Shown: positions 1 to 8,893, counted from the stretch's first letter. The stretch is 64,000 nt of DNA from Pseudonocardia ammonioxydans (GCF_900115005.1 NZ_FOUY01000014.1:62001-126000); one strand, 5' to 3'. A program made the numbers and translations. The notes: generated by a model from the letters alone, not told the origin.

Positions 1-249
1 CTCCTCGATGCGGGCCTTCACGTCGTGCCGGGTGACCCGCTCGCGCTCGGCGATCGAGGCCAGGTCCACCTGCTCGACGACGGCCTCGTAGTCGGCGACC
101 ACCTGCTCCGGCACGTCGATACCGAGGTCGCGCTGGGCCCGCAGCACCGCGATCCACAGCCGGCGCTCCAGCTGGATCTTGTACTCCGGGGACCAGAGGC
201 GGACCAGCTCGGGGCTCGCGTAGCGGCCGGCGAGAACGTTGGGGATCAC
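1..249 (-). CDS. purB: Adenylosuccinate lyase, N-terminal part (cut by window edge)
   Basis: The first 83 codons of a minus-strand gene run off the left edge. From a GTG at 249 the protein begins with VIPNVLAGRYAS, continues with LWSPEYKIQLERRLW and then VLRAQRDLGI. This is the opening of actinobacterial PurB. The enzyme removes fumarate from SAICAR and from adenylosuccinate in purine synthesis in the cytoplasm. No start lies further upstream in frame near the conserved region. The active-site histidine and serine loops are outside the window. purD lies about 7 kb away on the same strand, so the two purine genes share a neighbourhood but not an operon. The identity rests on the N-terminal match only. 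Confidence 0.9.
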   Translation of the reverse strand, partial: MIPNVLAGRYASPELVRLWSPEYKIQLERRLWIAVLRAQRDLGIDVPEQVVADYEAVVEQVDLASIAERERVTRHDVKARIEE

Positions 250-312
250 GTGGCGCGATGGTAATCGCCGGTGGGGCCCGACCGGCGGGTGGGAGCGCCG
301 ATCCGTGCAGCG

Positions 313-888
313 TCACACCGCCGCGACGGCCTCCCGCAGCGCCGCCCGGGCGATCCCGCGCGGGTCCGGCTCGGCCTCGATCAGAGCGGTGAGCACGACG
401 CCGTCGACCAGCGCGGTCACCCGCCGCACCTCCCCCGGCGCGGGCCGCCGCCCCGTGACCCGGGTGAGCGCCTCGTCGAGCAGGGCGTCGAACTCGACCC
501 GCTGATCGCGCAACAGCCCGGCCAGGAACGGGCGCCGGCCCGAGCCGATCAGCCGCTCGAACCGCCGCAGCACCGCGTCGAGCCCCTCGGCCCGGGAACG
601 CGGCCCGAGCAGCAGGTCGAGGACGATCTCGTGCGGGTCGTCCCGGACGTCGAGGCAGGCCCGGGCGTCGGCGAGCTCCTCGCGGGCCAGCCTGTCCAGC
701 CCGGCACCGACGAGCTCGTCCAGCGACGAGAAGTAGTACGTGGTCGCGGCCAGCGGCACCCCGGCCCGCTCGGCGACCGCCCGGTGCCGGATCGCCTCGA
801 AGCCCCCTTCGGCAAGGAGCTCGGCGGCGGCCGCGACGAGCAGCGCCCGTCGCCGCTCGCCCTTCTCGGTCTGCTTCGGGGCGGCCAT
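313..888 (-). CDS. TetR/AcrR family transcriptional regulator
   Basis: The product is 191 residues from the ATG at 888, which has GGATGA just upstream. A further in-frame start 51 bases upstream would add a non-conserved leader. Residues about 8-55 form a TetR helix-turn-helix: a basic ERRRALLVAAAAELL helix, then FEAIRHRAVAERAG and TTYYFSSLDEL. The remaining C-terminal part is a helical ligand-binding domain of unknown specificity, ending in AALREAVAAV. It is divergent from the threonine aldolase gene, with about 100 bases between them, so it may control that gene, itself, or both. I see no clear operator in the gap. Family call is firm; the target is unknown. Confidence 0.88.
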   Translation of the reverse strand: MAAPKQTEKGERRRALLVAAAAELLAEGGFEAIRHRAVAERAGVPLAATTYYFSSLDELVGAGLDRLAREELADARACLDVRDDPHEIVLDLLLGPRSRAEGLDAVLRRFERLIGSGRRPFLAGLLRDQRVEFDALLDEALTRVTGRRPAPGEVRRVTALVDGVVLTALIEAEPDPRGIARAALREAVAAV

Positions 889-1011
889 GGGCTCATCCTG
901 CCCGCGGTGGGCGCGTCGTCCGAGCGAGTTGACCGACACACCCGGCGCGACGTGCGGGTCAGGCCCGTCCCGTGACCCTTTCGTGACCCACCCGTGTCGG
1001 TCGGGCCGCCG

Positions 1012-2205
1012 ATGGACGACACTGAGGGTGTGCGTCCGTCACCTCGCAGCCGCCGAGCGCCCCGCAACCCGCTGCGTGCCGCCGTCCCCGACGACGAGCC
1101 GATCGATCTCCGCTCGGACACCGTCACGGCCCCGTCGGCGGCGATGCGCAAGGCGATGGCCGACGCCGAGGTGGCCGACGACGTCCTCGACCGCGACCCG
1201 ACCATGCGCGAGCTGGAGGAGCGCGTCGCCGGCCTGCTCGGCGCGGCCGACGCGCTGTGGACCCCGACCGGGTCGATGGCGAACCTCATCGCGCTGATGA
1301 GCCGGCTCGGGCGCGGGGAGTCGTTCCTCGCACCGCAGGGCGCGCACGTCCTCGACTTCGAGCTGGGCACGGCGGCCTGGCTGGCCGGTGGGATGCCGCG
1401 GCCGCTGCCGCACGACGGCGGGCCCGGCAAGGTCACGCCGCACGCGGTCCGGCGGGCGGCCGGGCTGGACCCGGACCAGGGTTACGGCTCCTACACGGCG
1501 CTGCACTGCGCGCTGCTGTGCCTGGAGAACACCCACAACGCCGCGGGCGGGACGGTCACCGCCCCCGAGGAGCACGCGGCCGTCGCCGCGGCGGCCCGCG
1601 CCGCCCGGCTCGCGGTGCACCTCGACGGCGCCCGGCTCTGGAACGCCGCCGTCGCCCTCGGGGTGCCGCCGGGGGCGTTGACGGTCGGCGCGGACACCGT
1701 GTCGGTCTGCCTGAGCAAGGGTCTCGGCGCACCGGTCGGCTCGGTCGTCGCCGGGTCGTCGGAGTTCGTGGAGCACGCCCGGCGGCTGCGCAAGATGCTC
1801 GGTGGCGGTGTCCGGCAGGGCGGGATCATGGCCGCGGCCGGCCTGGTCGCGCTCGAGAACACCGAGCGGCTCGCCGAGGACCACGCGCTCGCCACCCGGC
1901 TCGCCGCCGGGCTGCGCGAGCGGGGCTGGCGGGTCCGGGAGCCGCAGACCAACATCGTGCTGGTCGACGTGGCGGACCTGCGTGGCACGATCGCCGCGTT
2001 CGGTGAGGCCGGGGTGATGGCCGGCGCGATCGGCGGCAAGCTGCGCCTGATGACCCACCGCGACGTCACCGAGAAGCATCTGACGGCGGCGCTGGACCGG
2101 ATCGGCGAGGTGGGCCCGGCCAGCACCGGATCACCCGGCGGGCCGCCCGCCCAGTTCTCCCGGCCGGACGAGCCCGAACGGCCCGCGCGCACCGCCCTCG
2201 GCTGA
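1012..2205 (+). CDS. ltaE: Low-specificity L-threonine aldolase
   Basis: This PLP enzyme cleaves L-threonine or L-allo-threonine to glycine and acetaldehyde. The conserved part opens with IDLRSDTVTAPSAAMRKAM, which is diagnostic of the family. Later come HLDGARLWNAAVALG, which holds the aspartate that pairs with the PLP ring nitrogen, and LSKGLGAPVGS, with the Schiff-base lysine near residue 236. The ATG at 1012 is used here. A GTG at 994 would add six residues, and about 30 residues before IDLRSD are not conserved in either case. The last 35 residues are a Pro/Gly-rich tail. A strong hairpin follows the stop. It is divergent from the TetR gene to the left. Confidence 0.9.
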   Translation: MDDTEGVRPSPRSRRAPRNPLRAAVPDDEPIDLRSDTVTAPSAAMRKAMADAEVADDVLDRDPTMRELEERVAGLLGAADALWTPTGSMANLIALMSRLGRGESFLAPQGAHVLDFELGTAAWLAGGMPRPLPHDGGPGKVTPHAVRRAAGLDPDQGYGSYTALHCALLCLENTHNAAGGTVTAPEEHAAVAAAARAARLAVHLDGARLWNAAVALGVPPGALTVGADTVSVCLSKGLGAPVGSVVAGSSEFVEHARRLRKMLGGGVRQGGIMAAAGLVALENTERLAEDHALATRLAAGLRERGWRVREPQTNIVLVDVADLRGTIAAFGEAGVMAGAIGGKLRLMTHRDVTEKHLTAALDRIGEVGPASTGSPGGPPAQFSRPDEPERPARTALG

Positions 2206-2209
2206 CCCC

Positions 2210-2249
2210 GTGAGTGGTTATCGCGGCTCGGACCGCGACAACCACTCAC
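2210..2249 (+). terminator. Long hairpin after ltaE
   Basis: GTGAGTGGTT pairs with AACCACTCAC, and inside it TCGCGG pairs with CCGCGA. One A/C mismatch separates the two stems and the loop is six bases. The structure starts four bases after the ltaE stop. No T-run follows, which is normal for actinobacterial terminators. It could act in both directions. Confidence 0.65.
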
Positions 2250-2546
2250 GGGCGGCGGAGCCGCGTATCACAGTGTCGCGCCGGGTCAAGTCGATGTCGT
2301 GTGAGGTCAAGTCGGTCTGCACGATCGGGTCCACACTGGGCTGCGGCCGGATGTCGTAGCGGATGCCGGGCCGGCTTCCGCCGACGATGGGAGCGTCCCG
2401 GCGCCGCTCGGAGTCCGGTGCCACCGGTCGTCGTGCCTCCCCGCCGTCGTCGCCGGTGGCCCGACCCGGATCCCGGCGCCGGTGACCCGGCGGGACCGCA
2501 TCCGCGGTTCCGCCGGCCCCGCGCGCCACCGAACCGCAGGACCGCC
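2250..2546. other. Intergenic stretch before the ABC-type operon
   Basis: About 300 bases lie between the ltaE hairpin and the next start. Reading frames stay open on both strands but with biased, low-complexity codons and no conserved protein. It presumably holds the promoter of the following two-gene operon. I could not pick out a convincing -35/-10 pair. Confidence 0.4.
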
Positions 2547-3692
2547 ATGACCAGCCCGCCCCCACCCGCCCACGACCGTCCGGCGCCGCGTGATCCGGCC
2601 CGGTGGGACCCGGCCCCGTCCGAGCCCACCCCGCACGATCGAGACCGCGGCCCGGTCGCCGGTGACTCCGTTGCCGCCGGCTCTGCCGCCGACGGAGTCC
2701 ACACCGGCCCGGCCCCGGACGTCCCTGTTCCCGCCGCGCCGGCTCCCGACGGCCCGGGCGCAGACGGTCCGGTCACCGACGGCCCGGTCGCCGACGGCCC
2801 GGTCACCGACGGCCCGGTCACCGACGGCCTGGTCGCCGACGGACTCGCCGTCGACGGGGCACACGGCCCGTTGCTGACCCCGACCTCGCTGCACGCAACA
2901 CCCGGCCAGGTGCTGCTCGTCGCGGGCGCCCCGGGGACGGGGCACACGGCGCTGGCCCTGGCGCTGTCCGGGCGGATGCACCCCACCCACGGCCGGGTCA
3001 CCCTCGACGGCGACAGCTCCCCGGCCCGGCTGCGGCGCGCGGTCGCCGTCGTCGACACCCCTGGGGTCAGCGAGCCCGACCCGGTGCTGCCGTTGCGCAC
3101 CGTCGTCGGGGAGGAGCTGGCGATGGCGGGCCGCGGGACGCTGCCGCGGGCGGTGGTGGCGTGGCTGACCGAGCGCGGCGCCGGCCAGTGGGCGCGGACC
3201 CGGTTCGAGGACGTGCCCGCCCCGGTGCGGATCGCGCTGATGACCGAGCTGGCCGCGTACCGCCCCGGGGTCCGGGTGCTGGTGCTCACCGCACCGGACC
3301 GGCACGGCGGCACCCCGGTGACCTGGTGGCAGACGGCCCGGGTGCACGCGGCGGCGGGCGCGACCGTCGTCGTGACCTGCACGGAGGCGTCCGCCGCGTT
3401 GCTGGGGGTCCCGGCCGCCCGGCTCGGTGCGGCCGACCCGCTGCCGGTGCGTGAACCGGCGGGCCGGCACGCGCGCCCGGAGGACCCGACCGGGCCACTC
3501 ACCGTGGTGCCCGGCGAACCGGACGACGAGCCGGCCACACCCGACGGGTCTCCGCCGCCCGACGGGTCTCCGCCACCCGGCAGGCCCGCCGCTCCCGACG
3601 TGTCCGCAGCCCCCGCCCACTCGGCCGGCCCCGAGCGCCCGGCCGCCCCTGAGCACCCGGCCGACCTCGATGACCCGGAGCCGACCCGATGA
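2547..3692 (+). CDS. Degenerate ABC-type ATPase subunit paired with a YhgE exporter
   Basis: The product is 381 residues from the ATG at 2547, preceded by CAGGA. Residues 1-105 are a Pro/Asp/Gly-rich leader with the repeated units DGPVTDGPVADG. A nucleotide-binding fold then starts with PGQVLLVAGAPGTGHTALALA. The Walker A box reads GAPGTGHT (residues 127-134), so histidine replaces the invariant lysine. No LSGGQ signature is visible, and the Walker B stretch reads VLVLTAPDRHGG without the usual DE pair. About 90 residues at the C-terminus are a second Pro-rich tail. It overlaps the YhgE gene by ATGA, so the two are translationally coupled. It is probably an ABC-like partner with little or no ATP hydrolysis; the role is inference. 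Confidence 0.6.
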   Translation: MTSPPPPAHDRPAPRDPARWDPAPSEPTPHDRDRGPVAGDSVAAGSAADGVHTGPAPDVPVPAAPAPDGPGADGPVTDGPVADGPVTDGPVTDGLVADGLAVDGAHGPLLTPTSLHATPGQVLLVAGAPGTGHTALALALSGRMHPTHGRVTLDGDSSPARLRRAVAVVDTPGVSEPDPVLPLRTVVGEELAMAGRGTLPRAVVAWLTERGAGQWARTRFEDVPAPVRIALMTELAAYRPGVRVLVLTAPDRHGGTPVTWWQTARVHAAAGATVVVTCTEASAALLGVPAARLGAADPLPVREPAGRHARPEDPTGPLTVVPGEPDDEPATPDGSPPPDGSPPPGRPAAPDVSAAPAHSAGPERPAAPEHPADLDDPEPTR

Positions 3693-5839
3693 GCGCGATC
3701 CGGATGGCGATCAGCGAGCTGCGGCGGATCACCGCCGGGCGCCTGCCGGTCCTGGCGGTGCTCGCGCTGCTGCTGATCCCGATGCTGTACGCGGGTTTCT
3801 ACCTCTACGCCAACGCCGATCCCTACTCCCGTCTGGACAAGGTCCCGGCCGCGCTCGTCGTGGAGGACACCGGTGGCACCGACGCCGACGGTGCCCCGCA
3901 GAACGTCGGGCAGGAGGTCGCGACGAGCCTGGAGGAGTCCGGCTCGTTCGACTTCCACCGTGTCCCGGCGGCGGAGGCCGACCGCGGTGTGCGCGACAAC
4001 GACTACACCTTCGCCCTGACGATCCCGCAGGACTTCACCGCGGCGCTGCGGTCCTCGGCCGACTTCGCCCCGCGCCAGGGCGTGCTCGTGCTGACCACCA
4101 ACGACGCCAACAACTACCTGGTGCGCACGATCGCCGACACCGTCACCGGCCGGGTCAAGGAGTCGGTGGCCCAGCAGGTCGGCACCGAGGCGGCGGACAA
4201 CTTCCTCACCGGCTTCTCGACGATCTACACGAAGACCCGGGAGGCGGCCGACGGCGCCGGGGAGCTCGCCGACGGGGCGGTCCGCGCCCACGACGGGGCC
4301 GAGCAGCTCGCCGGGGGTGCCGACGAGCTCGCGTCCGGGCAGCGCCGGCTGCTCGACGGGGCCGAGCAGCTCTCCGGTGGCGCCGGCGAGCTCGCGACCG
4401 GGGCGACGACCCTCGCCGACGGGGCCGGGACCGCCGCGACCGGCGCCGACCGGTTGCACTCCGGCGCCGGCGAGCTCGCGAGCGGGCTCGGCACGCTGCG
4501 GGACGCGACCACGCAGCTGCCGCAGCAGTCCCGCGAGCTCGCCGACGGGGCCCGCCAGGTCGCCGACGGCAACGCGCAGGTCGCCGCCGCCGGCGACCGG
4601 GTCGCGCAGACGAGCGCCGAGCTGGCCGCACAGCTCGACGCCGCCGACGGCACGATCGCCGCCGGCCTGCGCGAACGCGGGTTCACCGACGAGCAGGTCC
4701 AGGCGGCCCTGGCCGTGCTGTCGGAGGCGAAGCAGCCGCTCGAGCAGGGCACCACCCGGGTCCAGGAGGTCTCCTCCCAGCTCGACCGGCTCGGATCGGG
4801 TGCGGACCGGGTCGCCGACGGCGCCGAGCGGCTCGCCGCCTCGGCCCCGCAGCTGAGCACCGGGATCGCGAGTGCCGCCGACGGCGCCGGGACGCTGCGG
4901 GACGGTGCGTCCGAGCTGTCCGGCGGCGTCCGGAAGCTCTCCGACGGCGCCGACGCGCTCTCGACCGGGGCGACGACGCTGCAGGCCGGGGCGGACCGGC
5001 TGGCCGAGGGCGAGCGCACGGCCGTCGACGGCACGGACCGGCTCGCCGACGGGGCCCACCGGCTGGACTCGGGCACCGCCGAGCTCGCCGGCGGGGCCGG
5101 GCAGCTGCGCGACGGGCTCGCCGACGGGCTCGGGCAGATCCCGAACCCCTCCCCGGACGTCCGCGACGCCACCGCGCGGACCATCGGCGACCCGGTCGCG
5201 ACCCGCGACGTCGCGCACTCCCAGGCCGACACCTACGGCGCGGGACTGGCACCGTTCTTCATGGCGCTGGCCACCTGGATCGGCGGCTACGTGCTGTTCC
5301 TGCTGCTGCAGCCGCTGTCGCGGCGGGCGATCGCGGCCGGGCAGAGCCCGCTGCGGGTGGCGCTCGGGGGCTGGCTCCCGGCCGGTCTGCTCGGGATGCT
5401 GCAGGTGGCCGGGATGTACGCGATCGTCGTGTTCGGGCTGGGGATCACCCCGGTGCACCCGGTCGCGACGTTCGGCTTCCTCTGCCTGGTCTCGCTGACC
5501 TTCACCGCGATCGTGCACGCCCTGAACGCCTGGCTCGGCAGCGTCGGGCAGTTCCTCGGCCTGGTGCTGATGGTGCTGCAGCTGGTGTCGGCGGGCGGGA
5601 CGTTCCCGTGGCAGACCATCCCGGACCCGCTGTACCCGGTGCACCACGTACTGCCGATGGGCTACGCCGTCGACGCGCTGCGCCACCTGCTGTACGGCGG
5701 TGAGCTGACCGGCGTCGTCGGGACGGCCGTCCCGGTGCTCGTCGCCTGGTTCGTGGCCGCGTTGGCGGTGGCGACGCTCTCGGCACGGAAGCAGCGGGTC
5801 TGGACGCCGTCGACGGTGAAGCCCGAACTCGTGCTGTGA
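3689..5839 (+). CDS. YhgE/Pip family membrane exporter (ABC-2 type)
   Basis: The 716-residue protein has the YhgE/Pip plan. One membrane span lies near residues 15-35 (LPVLAVLALLLIPMLYAGFY), followed by a large extracytoplasmic region and about five membrane spans from residue 510 to 705. The middle region (about residues 180-480) is a run of short degenerate repeats of the type LADGAxxLxxGAxxL, as in Pip proteins, and is predicted to form a long helical stalk. The family is related to ABC-2 permeases and is linked to export or to phage sensitivity in Gram-positives. It starts inside the stop of the ATPase-like gene. The next gene is convergent, with 22 bases between the stops. Confidence 0.85.
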   Translation: MSAIRMAISELRRITAGRLPVLAVLALLLIPMLYAGFYLYANADPYSRLDKVPAALVVEDTGGTDADGAPQNVGQEVATSLEESGSFDFHRVPAAEADRGVRDNDYTFALTIPQDFTAALRSSADFAPRQGVLVLTTNDANNYLVRTIADTVTGRVKESVAQQVGTEAADNFLTGFSTIYTKTREAADGAGELADGAVRAHDGAEQLAGGADELASGQRRLLDGAEQLSGGAGELATGATTLADGAGTAATGADRLHSGAGELASGLGTLRDATTQLPQQSRELADGARQVADGNAQVAAAGDRVAQTSAELAAQLDAADGTIAAGLRERGFTDEQVQAALAVLSEAKQPLEQGTTRVQEVSSQLDRLGSGADRVADGAERLAASAPQLSTGIASAADGAGTLRDGASELSGGVRKLSDGADALSTGATTLQAGADRLAEGERTAVDGTDRLADGAHRLDSGTAELAGGAGQLRDGLADGLGQIPNPSPDVRDATARTIGDPVATRDVAHSQADTYGAGLAPFFMALATWIGGYVLFLLLQPLSRRAIAAGQSPLRVALGGWLPAGLLGMLQVAGMYAIVVFGLGITPVHPVATFGFLCLVSLTFTAIVHALNAWLGSVGQFLGLVLMVLQLVSAGGTFPWQTIPDPLYPVHHVLPMGYAVDALRHLLYGGELTGVVGTAVPVLVAWFVAALAVATLSARKQRVWTPSTVKPELVL

Positions 5840-5861
5840 CCGGCCCGGCGCCGCTCCCGGC

Positions 5862-7046
5862 TCACACCCAGGCGCGCAGCCGCTCCAGCGCCGCGGTGAT
5901 GCCCTCGGACGTCCCGGCGCAGGAGAACCGGATGTAGGCGCCGCCGTCGACCGGGTCGAAGTCGGCGCCAGGGGCGACGGCGATGCCGGCCTCGGCGAGC
6001 AGCCGGTAGGTCAGCCCCATCGAGTCCTCTCCGGGGCGGAGCAGGTGCGCGACGTCGGCGTAGACGTAGAACGCGCCGTCGGCCGGGGCCAGCCGGTCGA
6101 TGCCGATCTCCGGCAGCCCGGCCAGCAGCAGGTCACGGTTGCGGCCGTAGCGCACCACGTGCGCGTCGGCCTCGGCGTAGCTCGCCTCGTCGAACGCGGC
6201 CAGCGCGGCGTGCTGCGGCAGCGCCGGCGGGCAGACCGTGAAGTTGCCGGCCAGGCCCTCGACGGTGCGGCGCAGCCGTGGCGGGCACACCAGCCAGCCC
6301 AGCCGCCAGCCGGTCATCGAGAAGTACTTGGAGAACGAGTTCACCAGCACCGCCTCGCGGGAGGTCTCCCACGCGCACGCCGTCGCCGGGCTGCCCGGGA
6401 ACGTGATGCCGTGGTAGATCTCGTCGCTGACCAGCTGGATGCCGTGCTCCTCGCAGTAGCCCGCCAGCGCGGCCAGCTCCGCCGGGTCGAGCACGGTGCC
6501 GGTCGGGTTCGCGGGGCTGGCCAGGATCAGACCCTTCACCGGCTCGTCGAGCTCGGAGAGCATCTGCACGGTCGGCTGGAACCGGGTCTCCGGCCCGCAG
6601 GGCAGCTCCACGACCTCGCAGCCCAGCGCGGAGAGGATGTTGCGGTAGCACGGGTAGCCGGGGCGGGCCATGGCGACGCGGTCCCCGGCGTCGAAGGCGG
6701 CCAGGAAGGCCAGCAGGAACCCGCCGGAGGAGCCGGTGGTCAGGACGACGTCGGCCGGGTCCACCTCGACGCCGCGGGTGCGGCGGTAGTGCCCGGCGAC
6801 GGCCGTGCGCAGCTCCGGGATGCCCGGCGCGACGGTGTAGCCGAGGACCTCGTTCTGCAGCGCCGCGACGGCCGCGGCGCGGACCGGCTCCGGCGCCGGG
6901 GTGGACGGCTGCCCCGCGGACAGGTTGATCAGGTCGCCGTGCGTGCGGTCCCGTTCGGCAGCGGCCGCCCACACGTCCATGACGTGGAACGGGGCGACGG
7001 CGGCGCGGGCCGCGACGGTGAGCTGGGCAGCGGTCGATCCGGTCAC
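5862..7046 (-). CDS. Class I/II pyridoxal-phosphate aminotransferase
   Basis: The product is 394 residues from a GTG at 7046. The reading frame stays open far upstream but without conservation. Fold type I features are clear: LINLSAGQPSTPAPEPV near the N-terminus, TTGSSGGFLLAF (PLP phosphate region), ASPANPTGTV with the Asn-Pro-Thr-Gly motif, SDEIYHGI with the PLP-contacting Asp and Tyr, and NSFSKYFSMTGWRLGW with the Schiff-base lysine K240. The C-terminal arginine that binds the substrate carboxylate lies in YIRFSCA. It belongs to the aspartate/alanine aminotransferase-like group, transferring amino groups to 2-oxoglutarate or pyruvate. The exact substrate is not visible. Confidence 0.9.
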   Translation of the reverse strand: MTGSTAAQLTVAARAAVAPFHVMDVWAAAAERDRTHGDLINLSAGQPSTPAPEPVRAAAVAALQNEVLGYTVAPGIPELRTAVAGHYRRTRGVEVDPADVVLTTGSSGGFLLAFLAAFDAGDRVAMARPGYPCYRNILSALGCEVVELPCGPETRFQPTVQMLSELDEPVKGLILASPANPTGTVLDPAELAALAGYCEEHGIQLVSDEIYHGITFPGSPATACAWETSREAVLVNSFSKYFSMTGWRLGWLVCPPRLRRTVEGLAGNFTVCPPALPQHAALAAFDEASYAEADAHVVRYGRNRDLLLAGLPEIGIDRLAPADGAFYVYADVAHLLRPGEDSMGLTYRLLAEAGIAVAPGADFDPVDGGAYIRFSCAGTSEGITAALERLRAWV

Positions 7047-7092
7047 GCCCCGAGGGTAGGCCGGGCGCCGGGACGGGGATCCGCTCACCCGG

Positions 7093-7135
7093 CCGGACCC
7101 GGCACCGCCGCCGCCGTGGGAGGTGCCGGGTCCGG
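7093..7135 (-). terminator. Terminator of the small secreted-peptide gene
   Basis: CCGGACCCGGCACC pairs perfectly over 14 bases with GGTGCCGGGTCCGG, with a 15-base loop. It lies 33 bases past the stop of the minus-strand gene at 7168 and upstream of the aminotransferase start, so it separates the two transcription units. Confidence 0.7.
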
Positions 7136-7167
7136 TGGTCACACGTGCAGATGCCGTGCGCGCGGGC

Positions 7168-7377
7168 TCACTCGGCCGCGAACCCCAGCGCGTCGACGAC
7201 CGCGCCCACCTGGGCGCTGGTGCCGGCGACGGTCTCGTCGAGGTACTCGGCGACCGGGGTGAGCTCGGCGGCCTGGGCCGATCCGCTGAACGCCAGGGTG
7301 GCCAGCGGTGCCGCGACGACGGCGCCCACGAGGGTGAGGGCGCGGTGACGACGGGCCGGGCGGGGAGCGTTGGCCAT
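7168..7377 (-). CDS. Small secreted peptide (69 residues with signal sequence)
   Basis: The ATG at 7377 has an ideal AGGAGG seven bases upstream. The first 36 residues form a Sec signal peptide: a basic start (NAPRPARRHRALT), a hydrophobic core (LVGAVVAAPLATLAF) and cleavage after SGSAQA. The mature part is only about 33 residues (AELTPVAEYLDETVAGTSAQ, then VGAVVDALGFAAE), acidic and amphipathic, with no cysteine. The gene stands alone between terminators. I do not recognise a family. It could be a cell-wall-associated peptide or a signal. The strong ribosome site and the signal peptide argue that it is real. Confidence 0.75.
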   Translation of the reverse strand: MANAPRPARRHRALTLVGAVVAAPLATLAFSGSAQAAELTPVAEYLDETVAGTSAQVGAVVDALGFAAE

Positions 7378-7570
7378 GATGGATCCTCCTGTGGCTCTCG
7401 CGGACACCGGATGTGCCCGCCAGTGCCACGCACGATTCCCCGCCGCCCGGAGCATGATCAAACGCCGATGTCCGGTTTCACCGGGTGTTCACGAGCCCGG
7501 TACACAGCACCCGTCGCCGCGGCCCCGGAGCCGGTCACTCGGCCATGTGGCCGCAACCCCGGGGAAACAC

Positions 7571-8839
7571 TCAGGCCCGCACGACCGGGATGCTGACCTC
7601 GCCGTTCTCGGCCCGCAGGCCGATGTCGGTGCGGTGGTGCGACCCCGCGAGGTGCACCGGCTCGAGCCGCGCGTAGGCCTCGGCGCGGGCCGCCTTCAGG
7701 TCCGCGCCGGTCCCGACGACCGACAGGACACGCCCGCCGGAGGAGACCACCGCACCGTCCTCGCGGCGCCGGGTACCGGCGTGCAGCACGCCCTCGCCGT
7801 CGGCGCCGGTGATCACGTCACCGAGCCGCGGGGTGCCGGGATAGCCGTCCGCCGCGACCACGACGGTCACCGCGGCACCGTCGGCCCACTCCAGCGGCGG
7901 CTGCTCGGCGAGCGTGCCGGTGGCCGTGGCGTGCATCAGCCGGGCCAGCGGCGTGCGCAGCAGCGCCAGCACCGCCTGGGTCTCCGGGTCACCGAACCGG
8001 CAGTTGAACTCGATCACCGCCGGGCCCTGGGAGGTCAGGGCGAGCCCGGCGTAGAGCAGGCCGGAGAACGGCGCGCCACGGTTCTCCAGCTCGACGGCGA
8101 CCGGTCGGACGATCCGCTCGACCAGCTCGTCGGCCAGTCCCTCCCCGGCCCACGGCAGCGGGCAGTAGGCGCCCATGCCACCGGTGTTCGGGCCGCAGTC
8201 GCCGTCGCCGACCCGCTTGAAGTCCTGCGCCGGCAGCAGCGGGACCACGGTGCTGCCGTCGACCAGGCAGAACAGCGACGCCTCCGGACCGTCGAGGAAC
8301 GACTCCAGCAGCGCCGGGTGGCCGGCGTCGAGCAGGCCGAGCGCGTGCGCCCGGGCGATCTCGACGTCACCGGACACGACGACGCCCTTGCCGGCGGCCA
8401 GGCCGTCGTCCTTCACCACGTACGGCGGGGTGAACACGCCGAGCGCGGTGTCGAGGTGCGCCGGGTTGTCGACGACGACCGAGGACGCCGTCGGCACCCC
8501 GGCGGAACTCATCACCGACTTCGCGAAGGCCTTGGAACCCTCGATCCGGGCGGCCTCCCGGCCGGGACCGAAGCAGGGGATGCCGGCCGCCCGCACCGCG
8601 TCCGCGGCACCGTTGACCAGGGGCACCTCCGGCCCGACGACGACCAGATCCGCCTGCCAGGCCTGCGCGACCGACACGACGGCGTCGTTGTCGGTCACGT
8701 CCAGACCCAGCTGTTCGGCGACGGCCGCCGTCCCCGCGTTGCCGGGGGCGCAGGCCAGGGCCGTCACCTCCGGATCCTGCGCCAAGGACACCGCGATGGC
8801 GTGCTCACGCGCGCCGCTACCCACGACCAGGACTCGCAC
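7571..8839 (-). CDS. purD: Phosphoribosylamine--glycine ligase (GAR synthetase)
   Basis: The second step of purine synthesis is to join glycine to phosphoribosylamine using ATP. The 422-residue length is typical. It opens with MRVLVVGSGAREHAIAVSL and carries the family blocks GPEVPLVNGAADAVRAAGI, GSKAFAKSVM, YVVKDDGLAAGKGVVV (ATP-grasp lysine loop), GPNTGGMGAYCP and FNCRFGDPETQAVL (metal-binding Glu/Asn region). The GTG start lies eight bases after a TACGCT hexamer on the minus strand, so the message may be leaderless. It points the same way as purB at the window edge. Confidence 0.97.
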   Translation of the reverse strand: MRVLVVGSGAREHAIAVSLAQDPEVTALACAPGNAGTAAVAEQLGLDVTDNDAVVSVAQAWQADLVVVGPEVPLVNGAADAVRAAGIPCFGPGREAARIEGSKAFAKSVMSSAGVPTASSVVVDNPAHLDTALGVFTPPYVVKDDGLAAGKGVVVSGDVEIARAHALGLLDAGHPALLESFLDGPEASLFCLVDGSTVVPLLPAQDFKRVGDGDCGPNTGGMGAYCPLPWAGEGLADELVERIVRPVAVELENRGAPFSGLLYAGLALTSQGPAVIEFNCRFGDPETQAVLALLRTPLARLMHATATGTLAEQPPLEWADGAAVTVVVAADGYPGTPRLGDVITGADGEGVLHAGTRRREDGAVVSSGGRVLSVVGTGADLKAARAEAYARLEPVHLAGSHHRTDIGLRAENGEVSIPVVRA

Positions 8840-8893
8840 GGTCGTCGAGCGTATCTGCGCACGTCCGGGGCCGGGGAACCGGCATGGTCCGGG

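Noticed and set aside
2214..2546. Upstream extension of the ABC-like protein from a GTG at 2214
   Set aside because: That start lies inside the ltaE terminator hairpin, and the added residues are Arg/Pro-rich without conservation. The ATG at 2547 has a ribosome site.
4250..5130. Regular repeats in the YhgE gene as a DNA repeat array
   Set aside because: They are codons of the degenerate LADGAxxL protein repeats typical of YhgE/Pip, with varied DNA sequence.
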